Source: Mya arenaria (taxonomy: Eukaryota > Mollusca > Bivalvia > Myida > Myidae). From it: 64,000 bases of DNA. This document shows, piece after piece, positions 36,716 to 49,400 of this stretch (the first letter of the stretch is position 1; the number at the start of each line of letters is the position of its first letter). The translations under genes were made by a program, and so were the position numbers. The stretch is taken from the NCBI RefSeq assembly GCF_026914265.1, contig NC_069130.1, positions 4,467,182-4,531,181 of the forward strand, given 5' to 3'. The notes below the pieces were generated by a model. It was not told the origin of the DNA. It ran no database searches and saw only the letters and a program-made list of their open reading frames with translations.

Positions 36716-39308
36716 TCTATCTCAGTGGCCTAGACTGTTGCGGGAACGAGAGACGTATTCGTATGACCACTATTTTAACATTTTATATCTTGTTTTGACA
36801 TGTGAAAAATACGTTTCTGCTTTGAGGTTTCGGGGGGGGGGGGGGGGGGGGCGAGAGGTACATAATTTTATGTTCACATTTGTGTGGCACTCGTTATATG
36901 TATGTGTGAAAATTACGGTTCAACTTACGTATTTTCGTTCGTCTATATCTTGAGCAATATTTTATCTTTATGCAAGAGACACTGTTAAACATATACGTTT
37001 AAACTTGTACAATGTCAAATACCTTATCAATCTCTTTATTGACGTTTCGGGCTTCAAAATACTTAAAAAAGAAACATTTTTTTTACAGTTTGAGGCTTAA
37101 CATGGCAAATGTAATATATACAATAGCATCATGTGAAACGGTTACAAAAATCGCAACTACTATCATCAATATTCACCTAGAAAGAACGTTGCAGTCAAAT
37201 GAGGTTCCGCAGTTCGGCCACTTGAGTCTGAACTCAGATATGATACTGTTTGTAACCTCTCTCATTTAATGCAGTCTCGCATTTATCAACTATTGCCATG
37301 CCATGCGTTATGTTATGAACTGTTAATGTTCAAGTTAACAATAAATGTTCTGTTCTGTTCTGTTACCACGGTCTACAAAGGAGAAGTGGTTTTGATAATC
37401 TGGTTCCCAGCGTACTCTGCACAACAAGAGTCCGATAATGAAATGGTAAGGGCAGGTAACCCAGGCTATAGTTTTGATTGAAAGTAAAGGAATACGTTAT
37501 GAAAATTGCCGATGATAACGTAAAGGTGTAATCCTACTGTTAGGACAAATGTAACACACTGTTGAGCAATTATCACCACAATAACCTAATAGTGAGCGAT
37601 ATTGACCAAGGTGCGAATCAATCAATTTTCCTTTCATATTAGAAATAAATTAGTGTAGGTGTTTCGTATACGCGTATAATATAACCTGAGGGTATTAAGC
37701 CGTTAGTTAAAGATTAGTCGACCTTTACCATTTATTCATTTACATTACACATACTTATAAAAAGTTCAGAACCAGCAGTTTTGGAATATTACTTGGCTGA
37801 AGCAGAAATGGTGGAAATCAGCTAAGTTGTATACTTTCTAATATGCATTGTTACAACACTGTTGTGTTTTTCTGTAAGTGCTAGTACTTATGATGCCCTT
37901 TTCGGAGCCATATGCTTATAAGTGAAATAAAGTTGCCAAAGTTGTGAATTTCTATTGAAAACATTTCACAAAGCATTTGCTGGCTCTTGTGATTAAAACC
38001 ATAATGATAACACGCGAATTCGAAGCTTAACGAGATATTGATAGACTTACGTTATTGCAACGTTTTTAACACTATAACGTGATATATTGCGTCATTTTAT
38101 TGTTAACTATTACGATGGTACGGTTGTCTAGATTTGGTAGCGCTTGTTCGGGTTTTCTCGTAAGTGGATTACCTCTGATGCTCAACCTTGGTGTACACGC
38201 GCTCGACGCCTTTTAGAAATCTGAGCCGAATATTCTCCAGAACTCTATGTGCAGGTAGCGACAGGGACCTAGGTGGCTTAGAGTGACTTTCATGAGCGGG
38301 GCTGCCTCCGCAAGCGCTTATCAGATCTAGATCACTATGCTGGCGTGGTAGAGGTTATAAGGATAAGTCGAAAAATCAGTTAATCCAACTTTGGTAAATA
38401 CGACTATTGCTGCATTTTAAGAGTTTCGTTCTGGCAGAAAATAAAATGTATATGTCAATAAAAAGAAGCGTTTATATGCTCATTACACAAGGCTTAAACG
38501 ATGAAGTAGTTGTTAAAACTTTGGCTAATACTGCATTAGTTTCCAACTGTTTCTCGTCCCCCGCCTTGTCATTTTAAAAGCGTGATTATTGACATCTTAT
38601 TACAGCAAATATCTAACATAATTATCAAAACTAGTAATATCATCTAATGCATGTGTAAGATACCGTTACAATACTTTATGGAAGCGGAAACATTTCTCAA
38701 GAACAAATCTGAGCAGTAAACATCTGTACTGGAGACTAAACGTGTTACTGTATGCTTGAATTTTCCTAAACAAGTTGAATGCGGTTTCGAGCATGCCTCT
38801 ACATTTTGAGCCATATTTGATCACCATTGACTTGTGTGCAAAGTCGGCCATCCGAAAATCGAACCCACGACAGTTGAACATGATCAACCAAGAACATATT
38901 GACTATACAGTATTCATTAGCCTTTATAGTTAATGTGTATGTATATTACTTGAGGTTTTGTATTCTTTCCTTTTAGATGCCTGTATCCAGGTTTACGGAG
39001 ATAGTTGCAGCTTAGGCGGAGCAGACTACGTATTCGTGACAGAGAAGCCGGGAATAGACTACTTACTATAAGGCCGGGATAAATTACAACTTCTCTGAGC
39101 GTAAATGTGTATAGGGTAAGTGGTTTTAACCTTTAGTAGCTCACAGTTAAAAATCAATGTAAATTGATATTTGATAAGGATCTGCAGTAAAAATAAAATT
39201 ACTGTCATGACTTGGCTTATCATAAAGCGCTGTTGAAGTGTTCCTCGTTCGATTCGGTGATCGATCGGTCGTTGTTCGTCGGTTTTCGGCTATCGTCAAC
39301 ACTTCAAC
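36716..39308. other. Gene-poor stretch
   Basis: Contains a 20-G run at 36832-36851. A possible isolated exon at about 38977-39071 (after CTTTTAG, reading IQVYGDSCSLGGADYVFV) has no partner exon that fits in phase. A TTTGGTAGCGC / TTCGGGTTT pair near 38130-38160 faintly recalls tRNA promoter boxes. Nothing firm. Confidence 0.35.
36832..36851 (+). repeat. 20-base poly-G run
   Basis: Uninterrupted G20, preceded by TTTC and followed by CGAGAGG. Could form a G-quadruplex. Confidence 0.95.
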
Positions 39309-40238
39309 GCCTTATTGTCATGCAACCTTATTACCATGTTACCTTATTTCGATGTAACCTTATTTCCATGTTACATTATTTCCACGTAACCTTATTTTTA
39401 TGCAACCTAATTTAGATGTAACCTTATTTCCATGTTACCTTATTTCCACGTAACCTTATTTTCGTGCAACCTTATTTCCATGCAACCTTATTTCCGTGTA
39501 ACCCTATTTCAATGTAACCTTTTTTCCATGCAACCTTATTTCAGTGTAACCTTATTTCCATGTAACCTTATTTTTATGCAACCTAATTTAGATGTAACCT
39601 TATTTCCATGTTACCTTATTTCCACGTAACCTCATTTTAGTGTAACCTTATTTCCATGTAACCTTTTTTCCATGTAACCTTATCTCCATGTAACCTTATT
39701 TCCATGTTACCTTTTTTCCGTGTAACCCTATTTCCATGTAACCTTATTTCAGTGTAACCTTATTTCCATGTAACCTTTTTTCCATGTAACCTTATCTCCA
39801 TGTAACCTTATTTCCATGTAACCTTATTTCTGTAACCTTATTTCCATGCAACCTTATTTCCATGCAACCTTGTTTCCGTGTAACCTTATTTCCATGTTAC
39901 CTTATTTCCATGCAACCTAATTTTAATGTAACATTGTTTCTATGTTGCCTTATTTTCATGCAACCTTATTTCCATTCAACCCTATTTCCAAGCAACCTTG
40001 ATTCTATGTTACCTTATTTCCATGCAAACTTATTTCCATGCAACCTTATTTATATGCAACCTAATTTCCATGTTACATTATTTTCATGCAACCTTATTTC
40101 CGTGCAACCTTATTTCTGTGTAACCTTATTTCCGTGCAACCTTATTTCCATGCAACCTTGTAACCTTATTTCCGTGCAACCTTATTTCCGTTTAACCTTA
40201 TTTCCATGTAACCCTATTTCCATGTAACCTTAATACCA
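39309..40238. repeat. Minisatellite, 16-bp unit, about 57 copies
   Basis: Unit AACCTTATTTCCATGT with many point variants (CAGTG, CGTGC, CTAATTT). 16 is not a multiple of three, so the long plus-strand frames have a 16-residue period made of three units. No sign of a real gene. A 14-G run follows at 40311-40324. Confidence 0.95.
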
Positions 40239-41454
40239 TGTAGCTTTTGCAAAATTGCAAAAATCATAACTAAAAGTATCGTTCTATGATCAAATATGCA
40301 AAAGTGGATCGGGGGGGGGGGGGGCGTTAAAATGTTGTTCGGAGTATAATCTAAACACCCCTGCCAACACTACAATTCAAATTCATTTCTGTTCAGCGGG
40401 AGGTGGTGCGCACGTAAAAAAAATACGTCGTAGGTAACGCCCCATTCAACGTCGAATCCTTGATCCGCCCCTGAGATAAAATCATCACTAAGATGAAATA
40501 ATCAGTAAAAGTATCATTCTATGGTCACATAGGGACTAACTTATTTATGCAAATGAACCGAACTTTTATTTCCAACATTTCTACCCATTCTACATTGAAA
40601 ATATTTAGAATGCGTGCGATTCAATTAGAAGTCATGCCGATTAATCGTTTTAACCCTTAAATCTTCATTTTTATTTGTTCATTTCGCCAATAAAGATTGT
40701 ATAAGTTATTTAAGCCATATTTCAGAATTGTTAACATCTCATGAATAAACTACAGGGGCCCATATCCTAATGTTGAACGTTTGTTTACAATCCAGATGAC
40801 ACAAGAGTTGGTTAAATTATGTTGATCTATCGTATAAAGGTCAGGGTTTACTATGGGTCATGTCTGGGTTAACCAATGAAGGTCATGAGGTCAAAGTTTC
40901 AATAACCTGCAGTTACACAATCAAGGTTATATGTTAGAACTAATACTGATACAAACATCCAAACATCACAAAAACGACGTCATATGTTCAATGTTGTTAG
41001 ACTATATCTGAGGGTTTTACAAAGGACAGATTACTACCGAAAATAGGGTACATTGAAGCGGACTGTGAATTACTTAAAAAGTATGAGAAAAAATATTAGA
41101 AATTGTGTTCATTCGAAGTAATATTTCGTATAAACTGCCGACTATGTAAAGTGTGTATGTATATATGAGCTTATTGTGAGTTATAATAAAAAAAGATATT
41201 TGACAGTGTTAAGCGTTCAAACCCGTGCTGATCTCCATGGGGCAAAAGGTGCTGCCAAATGAGCAAAGGGTGCAGCACCATTCCGTAACTCATTACCAAA
41301 TAACCTAGATATAATTTTGCGAAGGTTGAATGGAAATCTTTCATCCCTATTACATTATCGGAACCTCGAACAGGTAATAATGAATGAACAACCGTCAACC
41401 CAAACTTTTGATTCTATTTAAGGTGATGCTGTGTTGGGAGCCATCAATAAACGC

Positions 41455-41960
41455 GACACTAGACCGGAAGTTGCTTTCAATTGTCCAAGATAATCCGAAA
41501 CACCAATCCGGACAATAGGAAATGTAAATCATCAGACTACACGATACCAAACCGGACGTTGTATATTGTGATCCAGCAGGACCCGTGCCACCAGACCGGA
41601 AGTGTCGTATCAAGATCCAGCGCACTCATCATTTTTTAACCTAATGGTTTACAATTGCAAGTTACCCCACCAAATCAGAAATAATGGTCAGTTATCAAAT
41701 AGAGACCACGACACAAGAATGACATTAAGCTGAAGAACTATTCGGGATACAATGCATATTCAGACCAGAGCTCAGCATCCAGAGATGCAGCCTCATCCGT
41801 GATACCAAACCGGAAGTTTCGTTCAGGTATTTAGCAGAAACAATGATATCAGATCGGAATCTTCGTATTGAATTGCAGCATCACCTATATTTCAAATCCA
41901 GAAGTGCCATATATGAATAAAGCAGACGACCTTTTACATGAGCAGAAGTGCAGCAATATT
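41455..41960. repeat. Decayed tandem series with ACCGGAAGT
   Basis: Phrases such as GATACCAAACCGGAAGTTTCG, with small changes, recur about seven times every 50-70 bases, interleaved with ATCCAGCAG-like text. Reads as an old, diverged minisatellite. Confidence 0.5.
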
Positions 41961-42689
41961 TAAAGAATAATGATTGTGATTATCACTCGACTGTTGTTTC
42001 ATGATGTGTCAATCATAATTGCTTACCATTCGCGGACACCTGTTTTTAATGATATGTGTATTTTGGTTCCAGATTTATCATTTAACATTAATTGCATGTG
42101 TGTTTGTCGTAGTCGTATCATTGCAAACACAAACAGGTCATATTGTTCGGCGTCGACGTCCTTGTCTTCAAACTTGCTTATCCGGTCTGTTATTATAAGA
42201 TAATGTAATGAAACCTTTCACTAAGTGCTAAAGCCAGTTAATCTAATTATACGTAAGTACACAATATCTTACTTAAGCAATATCGCATTATCAACACCAG
42301 TGCATGTAATGAGTTGATATTACTTACTTTGACGTACTTTCTATACATATTTGATCAAATTTAATCATGTTGCTAATATCTGCTTTCAAACTTTTCCAGC
42401 ATTCCATATATCTAATTGCATATTACAATAATTATAACAAAGAATGAAATGTAAAAGGGATAAAGTTTCAGTAATATTCACTTTAAAGCCTAATCGATTT
42501 TGGCCTTTTAGTAAAACGGAACATTAATATTTTTGTCCCTCCTTCCTTCGTGCAAATTTGTAAATGTTACTTCTTGAAACTCTAGAACATTCCATACGGG
42601 CCTTAAAGCTTATACCAGGCTATGGTCAAGCATGTTTTATTCTATTGATATCTCAACGTCGAGGTACGACCTTATCCAAGAAAATATAG

Positions 42690-43370
42690 TTTATATCCAG
42701 CGAGCATATCTATGACAACCACGAATTATCACATATCTATACGCACATATTTTAACTACGCTCAAAAGAGTTACAGCGAAAAAATATATTCTAACTTTAT
42801 TTTGTTTAACTGGGGTGGGAGAAAAAACATTTACCATAGCCGCTCGTGTAAGACCCCTATTCTCCCACCACAAGTAGATCCGAAGGTATGGCCTTGCTGG
42901 AAGTGATTATCTTGCCCACGGGCAAAGATAAAGCAAGTACCCGTATGGAACTCTTGTTTTATTGTCATCATACACCTCCCTTGTTGAAAACCGTCGTCTG
43001 TAGCATCATGGAAACCTTGTCTGATGGCAATAGTTAAAAACCAAATTAATCATTTCTCGCTATAAACAATGGAACCATAAAAAGTTTTCAAACTGCATTC
43101 AAGATATAATGCTGCACTTTCCTCAGAACTATTTAAAGACCGATTTGACTGTTTACATAATCTGAATCACTGCGCGCATATCCATGACAACCACGAATTA
43201 TCACATATTTGCACCCACGGCCATGGAAGATCCTTATAATCCCAACGCTCGCGCCGGATGTTTTGCGGAAACTCGGTTAACCTCGTTTCCGCACAACTTC
43301 CTACGCTTGGGTTGAGATGAACCTACCTTTCACGAGTGGCCATGGACGACACTTATATTCTAGCATACCG
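42690..43370. repeat. Duplicated dispersed-repeat zone
   Basis: ATGACAACCACGAATTATCA occurs at about 42711 and again near 43186. A hairpin GGGTGGGAGAA...TTCTCCCACC sits near 42815-42872. The 43218-43360 part resembles 31820-31915. Likely fragments of one or two short interspersed families. Confidence 0.5.
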
Positions 43371-44019
43371 GATAGAGATTATTATACTTCAATGTATTTT
43401 ATATACTTACAATTATTGGCGTTATCCAGTTCATATCAGGAGTCTACTGTCCTAATACAACATGTATGAACATACTGGCACGAATCTGTCAGCGGACAAG
43501 TACCGTTGGGGAAAGTTGAAAATAAAATAAGAAATACATGTAAAGGATGCACATACTTATTTAAGACGTTAATGTTTGGTCGTTGCTCGCCAATTTCCGA
43601 CAATCTCCATAATATGTCCATAATGGCCTAATAACAATGATATTGCTGCTGTTGTTGCTGCTGCTGTTGTGTTTGTTTTTGTTGTTTTTGTATTTCCCTT
43701 TTTTAAATGCATAAGCGCCATTGGCTTTTCAAATGCTATTTTGGGGTTTAGCCGACTAGCCCATCGGTACATCACATGGTCTTTTGTAAAGGTTTGTTCT
43801 CAAAATTATCCGATAGTAAATCAAAATGAACATTGGAAATTTTCTAAACATTTCGGTGTTTTTCGAAACGATATTGTTAAATATATTGTGAAATAGTCGA
43901 ACATTCCTTGTATAAAGAATGCTTCCCAAAAGTTATCATAAATTATAAAGACTTTCTTACATTAAGTTTTAATTTACTGTCATAGCTCGAAGATATCCCG
44001 GAATCCGCGCGTGCTGGAA

Positions 44020-44330
44020 GGTCAGGAACGGTTGTTTTAGTTAGGTTGATCTGTTCCCGGCCGAAACCGACCGTCGGGGCACCTGACCTATGTGTGTCCG
44101 GTACGGATAGGAAATCCGACCTTCGGGCACGCTGCTTAGCGTGTAACGCGGCAAGCCTCGTTTCCTGGCAACGCAGATGCCCTCGGGACGGATTTAACTA
44201 TCCGGACCGGAAACACATGACGTATATAATTATTCATCTGATAACCCATGGCCTTATGAGTCACGCGCTATGACGTAATAGTTTTTATTTCCTTTATCAA
44301 ACAAATCTTATAGTACGTTTTATTAAAGGA
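44020..44330. repeat. Dispersed repeat, relative of the copies near 61.5 and 63.1 kb
   Basis: GC-rich text with GACGGATTTAACTATCCGGA, GGAAACACATGACG and TTATGAGTCACGCGCTATGA. The last two phrases recur in altered form in the repeats at 61155-61994 and 62790-63582. Confidence 0.45.
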
Positions 44331-44789
44331 ACTTCTTGCTGAAAATACGGTTCACGGACACTATCAACTCAAAATAAATAATTTCATAAAACTTCAGATA
44401 TGTCGATATTTATAATAAATGGAAACAATATGACATATTCACATTAGCCAAGCAATTATGAATCTTAACCGAAATTCTAGCGCACAGAGTTAAGGACAAA
44501 AAATTTAAGTGTTTTTTTATCATTTGTTTAAACAAACTCATTCGGATCATATAACCTCTTCGTTCAATTTTTAATTTAATTTAATTAAAACTGAAGATAT
44601 TCAATATTTATCAGCTAACGATTGAATTCAATTGAATAATTAATTAGCACAAACATTCAAGGTCGTCCCCTTTACATCTGGCAGTTACATTTCTTAAAAT
44701 GTGAAAAAAATGATAATGTAATGACAAAAAATATTTACTATATTAACATATTGATAGGTTAAGAATATTAAGTTTATAATATGTCGTAA

Positions 44790-44865
44790 CGACTTAACAA
44801 CAACAAAAACACCATCAACACCATCAATAACAACAGCAACAAAAACAACATCAGCAACTGAACAA

Positions 44866-44898
<33 letters not shown>

Positions 44899-44980
44899 CG
44901 TCATCAATAACAACTTTAACATTAGCTACACCAACAGCACCATCAACTGAACACAAACAACAACAAGAACAACTAGAACA
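44790..44980. repeat. CAA-rich microsatellite
   Basis: Imperfect CAA/ACA triplet runs, pure around 44865-44898. Confidence 0.9.
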
Positions 44981-45963
44981 ATAATTATCTTAATAGCGCA
45001 GTGTAGACTGAAAGTGTAGACGGGAAAAAAACAAAAAGCTTAAAAAGTAAATGATCAAACAGAATGGAATAAGAAACTTTAATGCAGCTAATTTTGGTTT
45101 AACAGGTTCAGACAGGTCATCGGATTCGGACCGGTTTATTCCCCGTAAATTAACCCGGAGAATTCGTTAAAACCAAGCAAAAACAGAAGCAATTAAAATG
45201 CCCATTTGGCGTAAGATATCAGACCAAAATGTATTGGATAAAATAATAACATTGATTTTTTATCCTAAAATCAGTTTTTTTATGATTCATTCAATATATA
45301 TTGTGTATGCTTAAAATAGCCTAAATTGACCCTACTTGACATTTTAAGATTGTTAGTATAACGGTTTACAAAAAAATGGTTATACGACTATGTCAAAATT
45401 CAAAGCGTTGAAAGCGTTGAAAGGCTTTCGACCTGCTACAATTTGTGAGTATAATTATGTTTTGCTGGTTAGAACGGATAGTGTGTGAATATTTCTTTAT
45501 TTGTCTCAGTTATTTTAGCCCGGTTTAAATTAGATACGACTAAGTCAGGTTTGATGTGTAGAGAAGATTTTTTAAAAAACAACAACGCCTAAATGCTTTA
45601 TCCTTGGCAGTGCATTGTGTTTTATATGCAATTGAGTATAACCCCATTCTTAAGTAATTATTTGGTTATTTGTTTAATTATTACATGACTATGCTCACAA
45701 AATGAAGCAGGCCGAAGGCATTTCAAGGCTTTAAACGCTTTAAAGTGACACTTATTATAAATCAATACAATACACATGTAAAACAAACATAAAATTGAGT
45801 GATGCACCCTCATCTTCTTACTAATTTATTCAATTATGGAATATATTAATTACTTTTAACAATGTTATAACTGTGTATTTAATAGCTGGAAACGAAAAAA
45901 ATATCAAATGATTGGAGAATGCTAAAAGATTTACTGCGATTTACTATTATCTCATAAGGTAGC

Positions 45964-46469
45964 TATAACTGCCTCAATGTTGTCTAATAAACAAATAACA
46001 GCCATGTAAACCATACCATCTTTATTGGTGTCAAATCGGTAAGAAGCTGAAAACAGACAATAGTTCTCATATACATAGTGTTCCTTACAATATGTACTTG
46101 AATATTTTAACAAAATCTAAGTTAACTTAAAGAATTGCCATAAAAACACATTTGGTACGAACAGGTCATAGTCCGAAAGCGTACAAAAATTAATCGAGGA
46201 ATTTCCATATAAAAACGAATTATTACAAATTGACACTTTGCTGAATTGTAAACTATACATTTATCTATCAAAATACACCAAAAATATGATAAAACTTACA
46301 CTGTGCGGACTCTAAATGGACATTCAACATAAAAATCTTCTTTAACATGTGCGAAAACGTTTTTCTTACGAATGAAAAATGAAACCAAAGATAAGACAAC
46401 TACCACAAAGTGAAATTACCGGCAAGACAAAACAGTTCGCATAAAATGCGAATATACAGTTCCATGACA
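45964..46469 (-). repeat. Downstream (3') LTR of the BEL/Pao element
   Basis: On the minus strand it starts TGTCATGGAACTG and ends GGCAGTTATA. Preceded by the polypurine tract. Near-identical to 52486-52992. Confidence 0.92.
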
Positions 46470-49400
46470 CTCCCCGTCTGATATTATATATCACTATTAA
46501 CCAAAATACAATTGCAATGCTTGATCTACCTTAAAAATATATATGGATGTGCCACCTTAATTCACACTTTCAGGGATCAAATACCTTAACATGAAATCAA
46601 AGATGTCTAAACAAGAGTAATTAAAAGAAAAAATCTAAATCAATTTGCCAATAATTATTCTTAAGTTTCAGAACAAAATGTAAGAAAATAATGTTACTGA
46701 TTACATAAGACTCATACAAAATTCACAAATTTGAAAATTGCTGAACATAACTAGAAAACAATGTAATCTTACACTTGGTCAACAATTATTGTTACAAACA
46801 TGACAAATTAACACATCTTCAATTATGAAGTTTCACTGATACACTGTCTTAAATGTCTAAACAGTTTATACGGTTACTGAACTGTTTCTAATCAGTTAAT
46901 CACTTTCAACGAGCAATACAAGTTCACTTATTGGCCTTGTAAAAACAGTCAATTTTCCTTCGTTGTACATTCTCACACACAACTTTCGAACCTTTCCATC
47001 ATCATTGGGAAACACCTTCTCAACTATACCGTATGGCCATCTATTTCTCGGGACATTGCAGTCTTTCACTAAAACGATATTATCTGGTTTAATGTTACAA
47101 TGTTCGCGTTGCCACTTAGATCTCGTTTGGAGTGTTTGGAGATATTCAGACCTCCAGCGTTGCCAAAACTGGTTTGCGAGCACCTGGACACGTCTCCATT
47201 CGGATTTGTATATGTCCTTCAAATTTAAATGCTCAAACTCTTTGGTCACGAAATCCACCTTCTGAGTCAGAATTGAGGATGGACTCAGTATTTCAGGAAC
47301 ACTACTGTCTGTAGCCACTGGAACTATGGGTCTAGCGTTGACTATAGAACACACTTCTGCCATTAAAGTAATGAGTACATCGTGAGTGAGGTCTCTAATA
47401 GACGTTTCACAAAGCATTGAATTAAGTATGCGCTTCCCTGTCCCAATCATGCGCTCCCAGACACCACCCATATGAGGTGTATGGGGCGGGTTAAATACCC
47501 ACACAACACCATTATTTTTCAGCAGTCTATGAACTTCACCGTCCTCAACATTCACAGCATCAATACCTAACTCATTCACTGGACCTGCAAAGTTTGTTCC
47601 TCTATCAGACCGGAACAACTTCACATTTCCATATCGAGCTATGAATCTTCGCAATGCGTTAGTGAAGGCTGAATATAACATTTCTGGCACAACTTCAATA
47701 TGGATAGCACGGATGGTGAGACAAGTAAATAAAATTGCCCATCGCTTACTACTAGCTTGACCACCACGAGTCTTGCGGGTCACCACATTCCATGGGCCGA
47801 AGGTATCAACGCCAACATATGTGAATGGTGGAGCTGGTTCAACACGATCCTTGGGCAGGTCAGCCATGATCTGCTCTGCATGCCGTCCTCGAAGCTTTCT
47901 ACACTGGACACAGTTGTGAATCACAGATGAGATGAGTCGTTTCGCCCCAACGATCCAGTACCCCTGAGCTCGAATAGCACCTTCTGTGAAGTGTCTGCCT
48001 TGATGCTGGACATTCTTATGGTAATGTCGTATAAGTAGAGATGCTACATGACATTTTCTTGAAATGATAGCGGGGTGCATCTCACGATTAGTCAGTATAG
48101 ATTTCTGTAGCCTGCCGCCAACAAGTAGAATTCCATCATGATCTACAAAAGGGTTCAAACTTGCTATAGGGCTACCTTTGGACACAAGTTTCCCATTGCA
48201 CAAAGACATGTACTCATCTGCATAAGCTTCTTTCTGGACAGTTTTCAAAATGAATGCTTCAGCTTTCTGGTAATCAGTCTCAAAGCAAATATGCCAGCCA
48301 TTACATTTCTTGGTGTGGTAAGATTCCGCAATGTGTTGTAAACAAGCAATCGCACGTTTTAGCCGTAACCAATCTGAGAACCTGCTGAAGCGTTTAGAGT
48401 CAAAAGATTTTTTCGCTTCGATGTTGGTGGCTAAGGTTTGCACTCTGATTTCTGGATCCTGGTCTGGATCAAGCAACTCAAAGCTCGAGTGTTGCTTACA
48501 GTGTCCCTCCGAGACGGTTGGCCCTTTCAGCCAGGCGCTTTTTGCTAGGTCTGTTGCTGAAACTCCTCTGGTGCCAATGTCTGCAGGATTGAGGTGTGTT
48601 GGTACGTAGTACCACTGCTCTGGCGATGAGTGAGACAGAATCTTCTGTACCCGGTTAGAAACATACGTGTAAAAGCGTCTTGTTTTGTTGCCTATATAGC
48701 CTAGCACAACCTTGCTGTCCGAATAATATTTGATTTGAGTGAAATCTATGTCAATGTTTGTCAGTACCGTGCAAGCAACTTCGATACCTAACACAGCGGC
48801 ACATAATTCTAATCTAGGAATGGTGTGACCACTGCGGGGTGCCACCTTTGTCTTGCCCAAAACAAAACTGGTCTGGTGCTGGGAACTATCGTGGGATGAG
48901 ATAATGTAAGCTACGGCGGCTATCACCCTTTCTGACGCATCGTTGTACACATGTAGTTCCTTGGTAGCCTCACATGACGACTGTGTGCAGTGACGAGGGA
49001 TTTCTAACATATTCAAACTACTAAGAGAGGAGCACCAGTCTTGCCATACGGTGATTTTATCTTCTGGTAGGGAATCATCCCATTCCTGGTTTACAGACAC
49101 TAAATCTTGCAAGAGTAACTTCCCTGTAATCACAACAGGCGCCACAAAACCCACAGGGTCGTAAACACTATTTATTGTAGACAAAATGCCACGGCGTGTG
49201 AACGGTTTCACATCTTTGGATACTTGAAACGTGAAAGTGTCATTCTTTATATTCCAGCAGAGTCCTAGGCTGTGTTGTAATGGAATCTCACTACAGGAAA
49301 GGTCTATATCTGTTAGATTTCTGGCTAAATCTTCACGGGGTAAAGCATTCAACACATTCATACTGTTCGAGGCAATCTTGTGAAGGCGCAAATTACCATT

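Larger units (their letters stand above)
40239..45958. other. Gene-poor stretch with dispersed repeats
   Basis: Between the 16-bp minisatellite and the BEL/Pao element. It holds the 14-G run, a decayed CCGGAAGT-rich series (41455-41960), a foldback and duplicated repeat zone (42690-43370), a dispersed repeat (44020-44330) and a CAA microsatellite (44790-44980). The rest is AT-rich with no exon I would defend. Confidence 0.5.

Noticed and set aside
38120-38170. Possible tRNA gene or tRNA-derived SINE (TTTGGTAGCGC and TTCGGGTTT boxes)
   Set aside because: No cloverleaf can be folded by eye and box spacing and sequence fit poorly.
38977-39071. Isolated exon-like reading IQVYGDSCSLGGADYVFV after CTTTTAG
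   Set aside because: Only about 30 codons, with no partner exon in phase nearby (the candidate at about 37380-37445 is out of phase).
39212-40227. Plus-strand frames rich in TLFPCNLI-like phrases
   Set aside because: By-product of the 16-bp minisatellite.
41455-41960. Cluster of ACCGGAAGT sites as an ETS-factor enhancer
   Set aside because: The sites recur because the segment is an old tandem repeat; no neighbouring promoter gives a reason for regulation.
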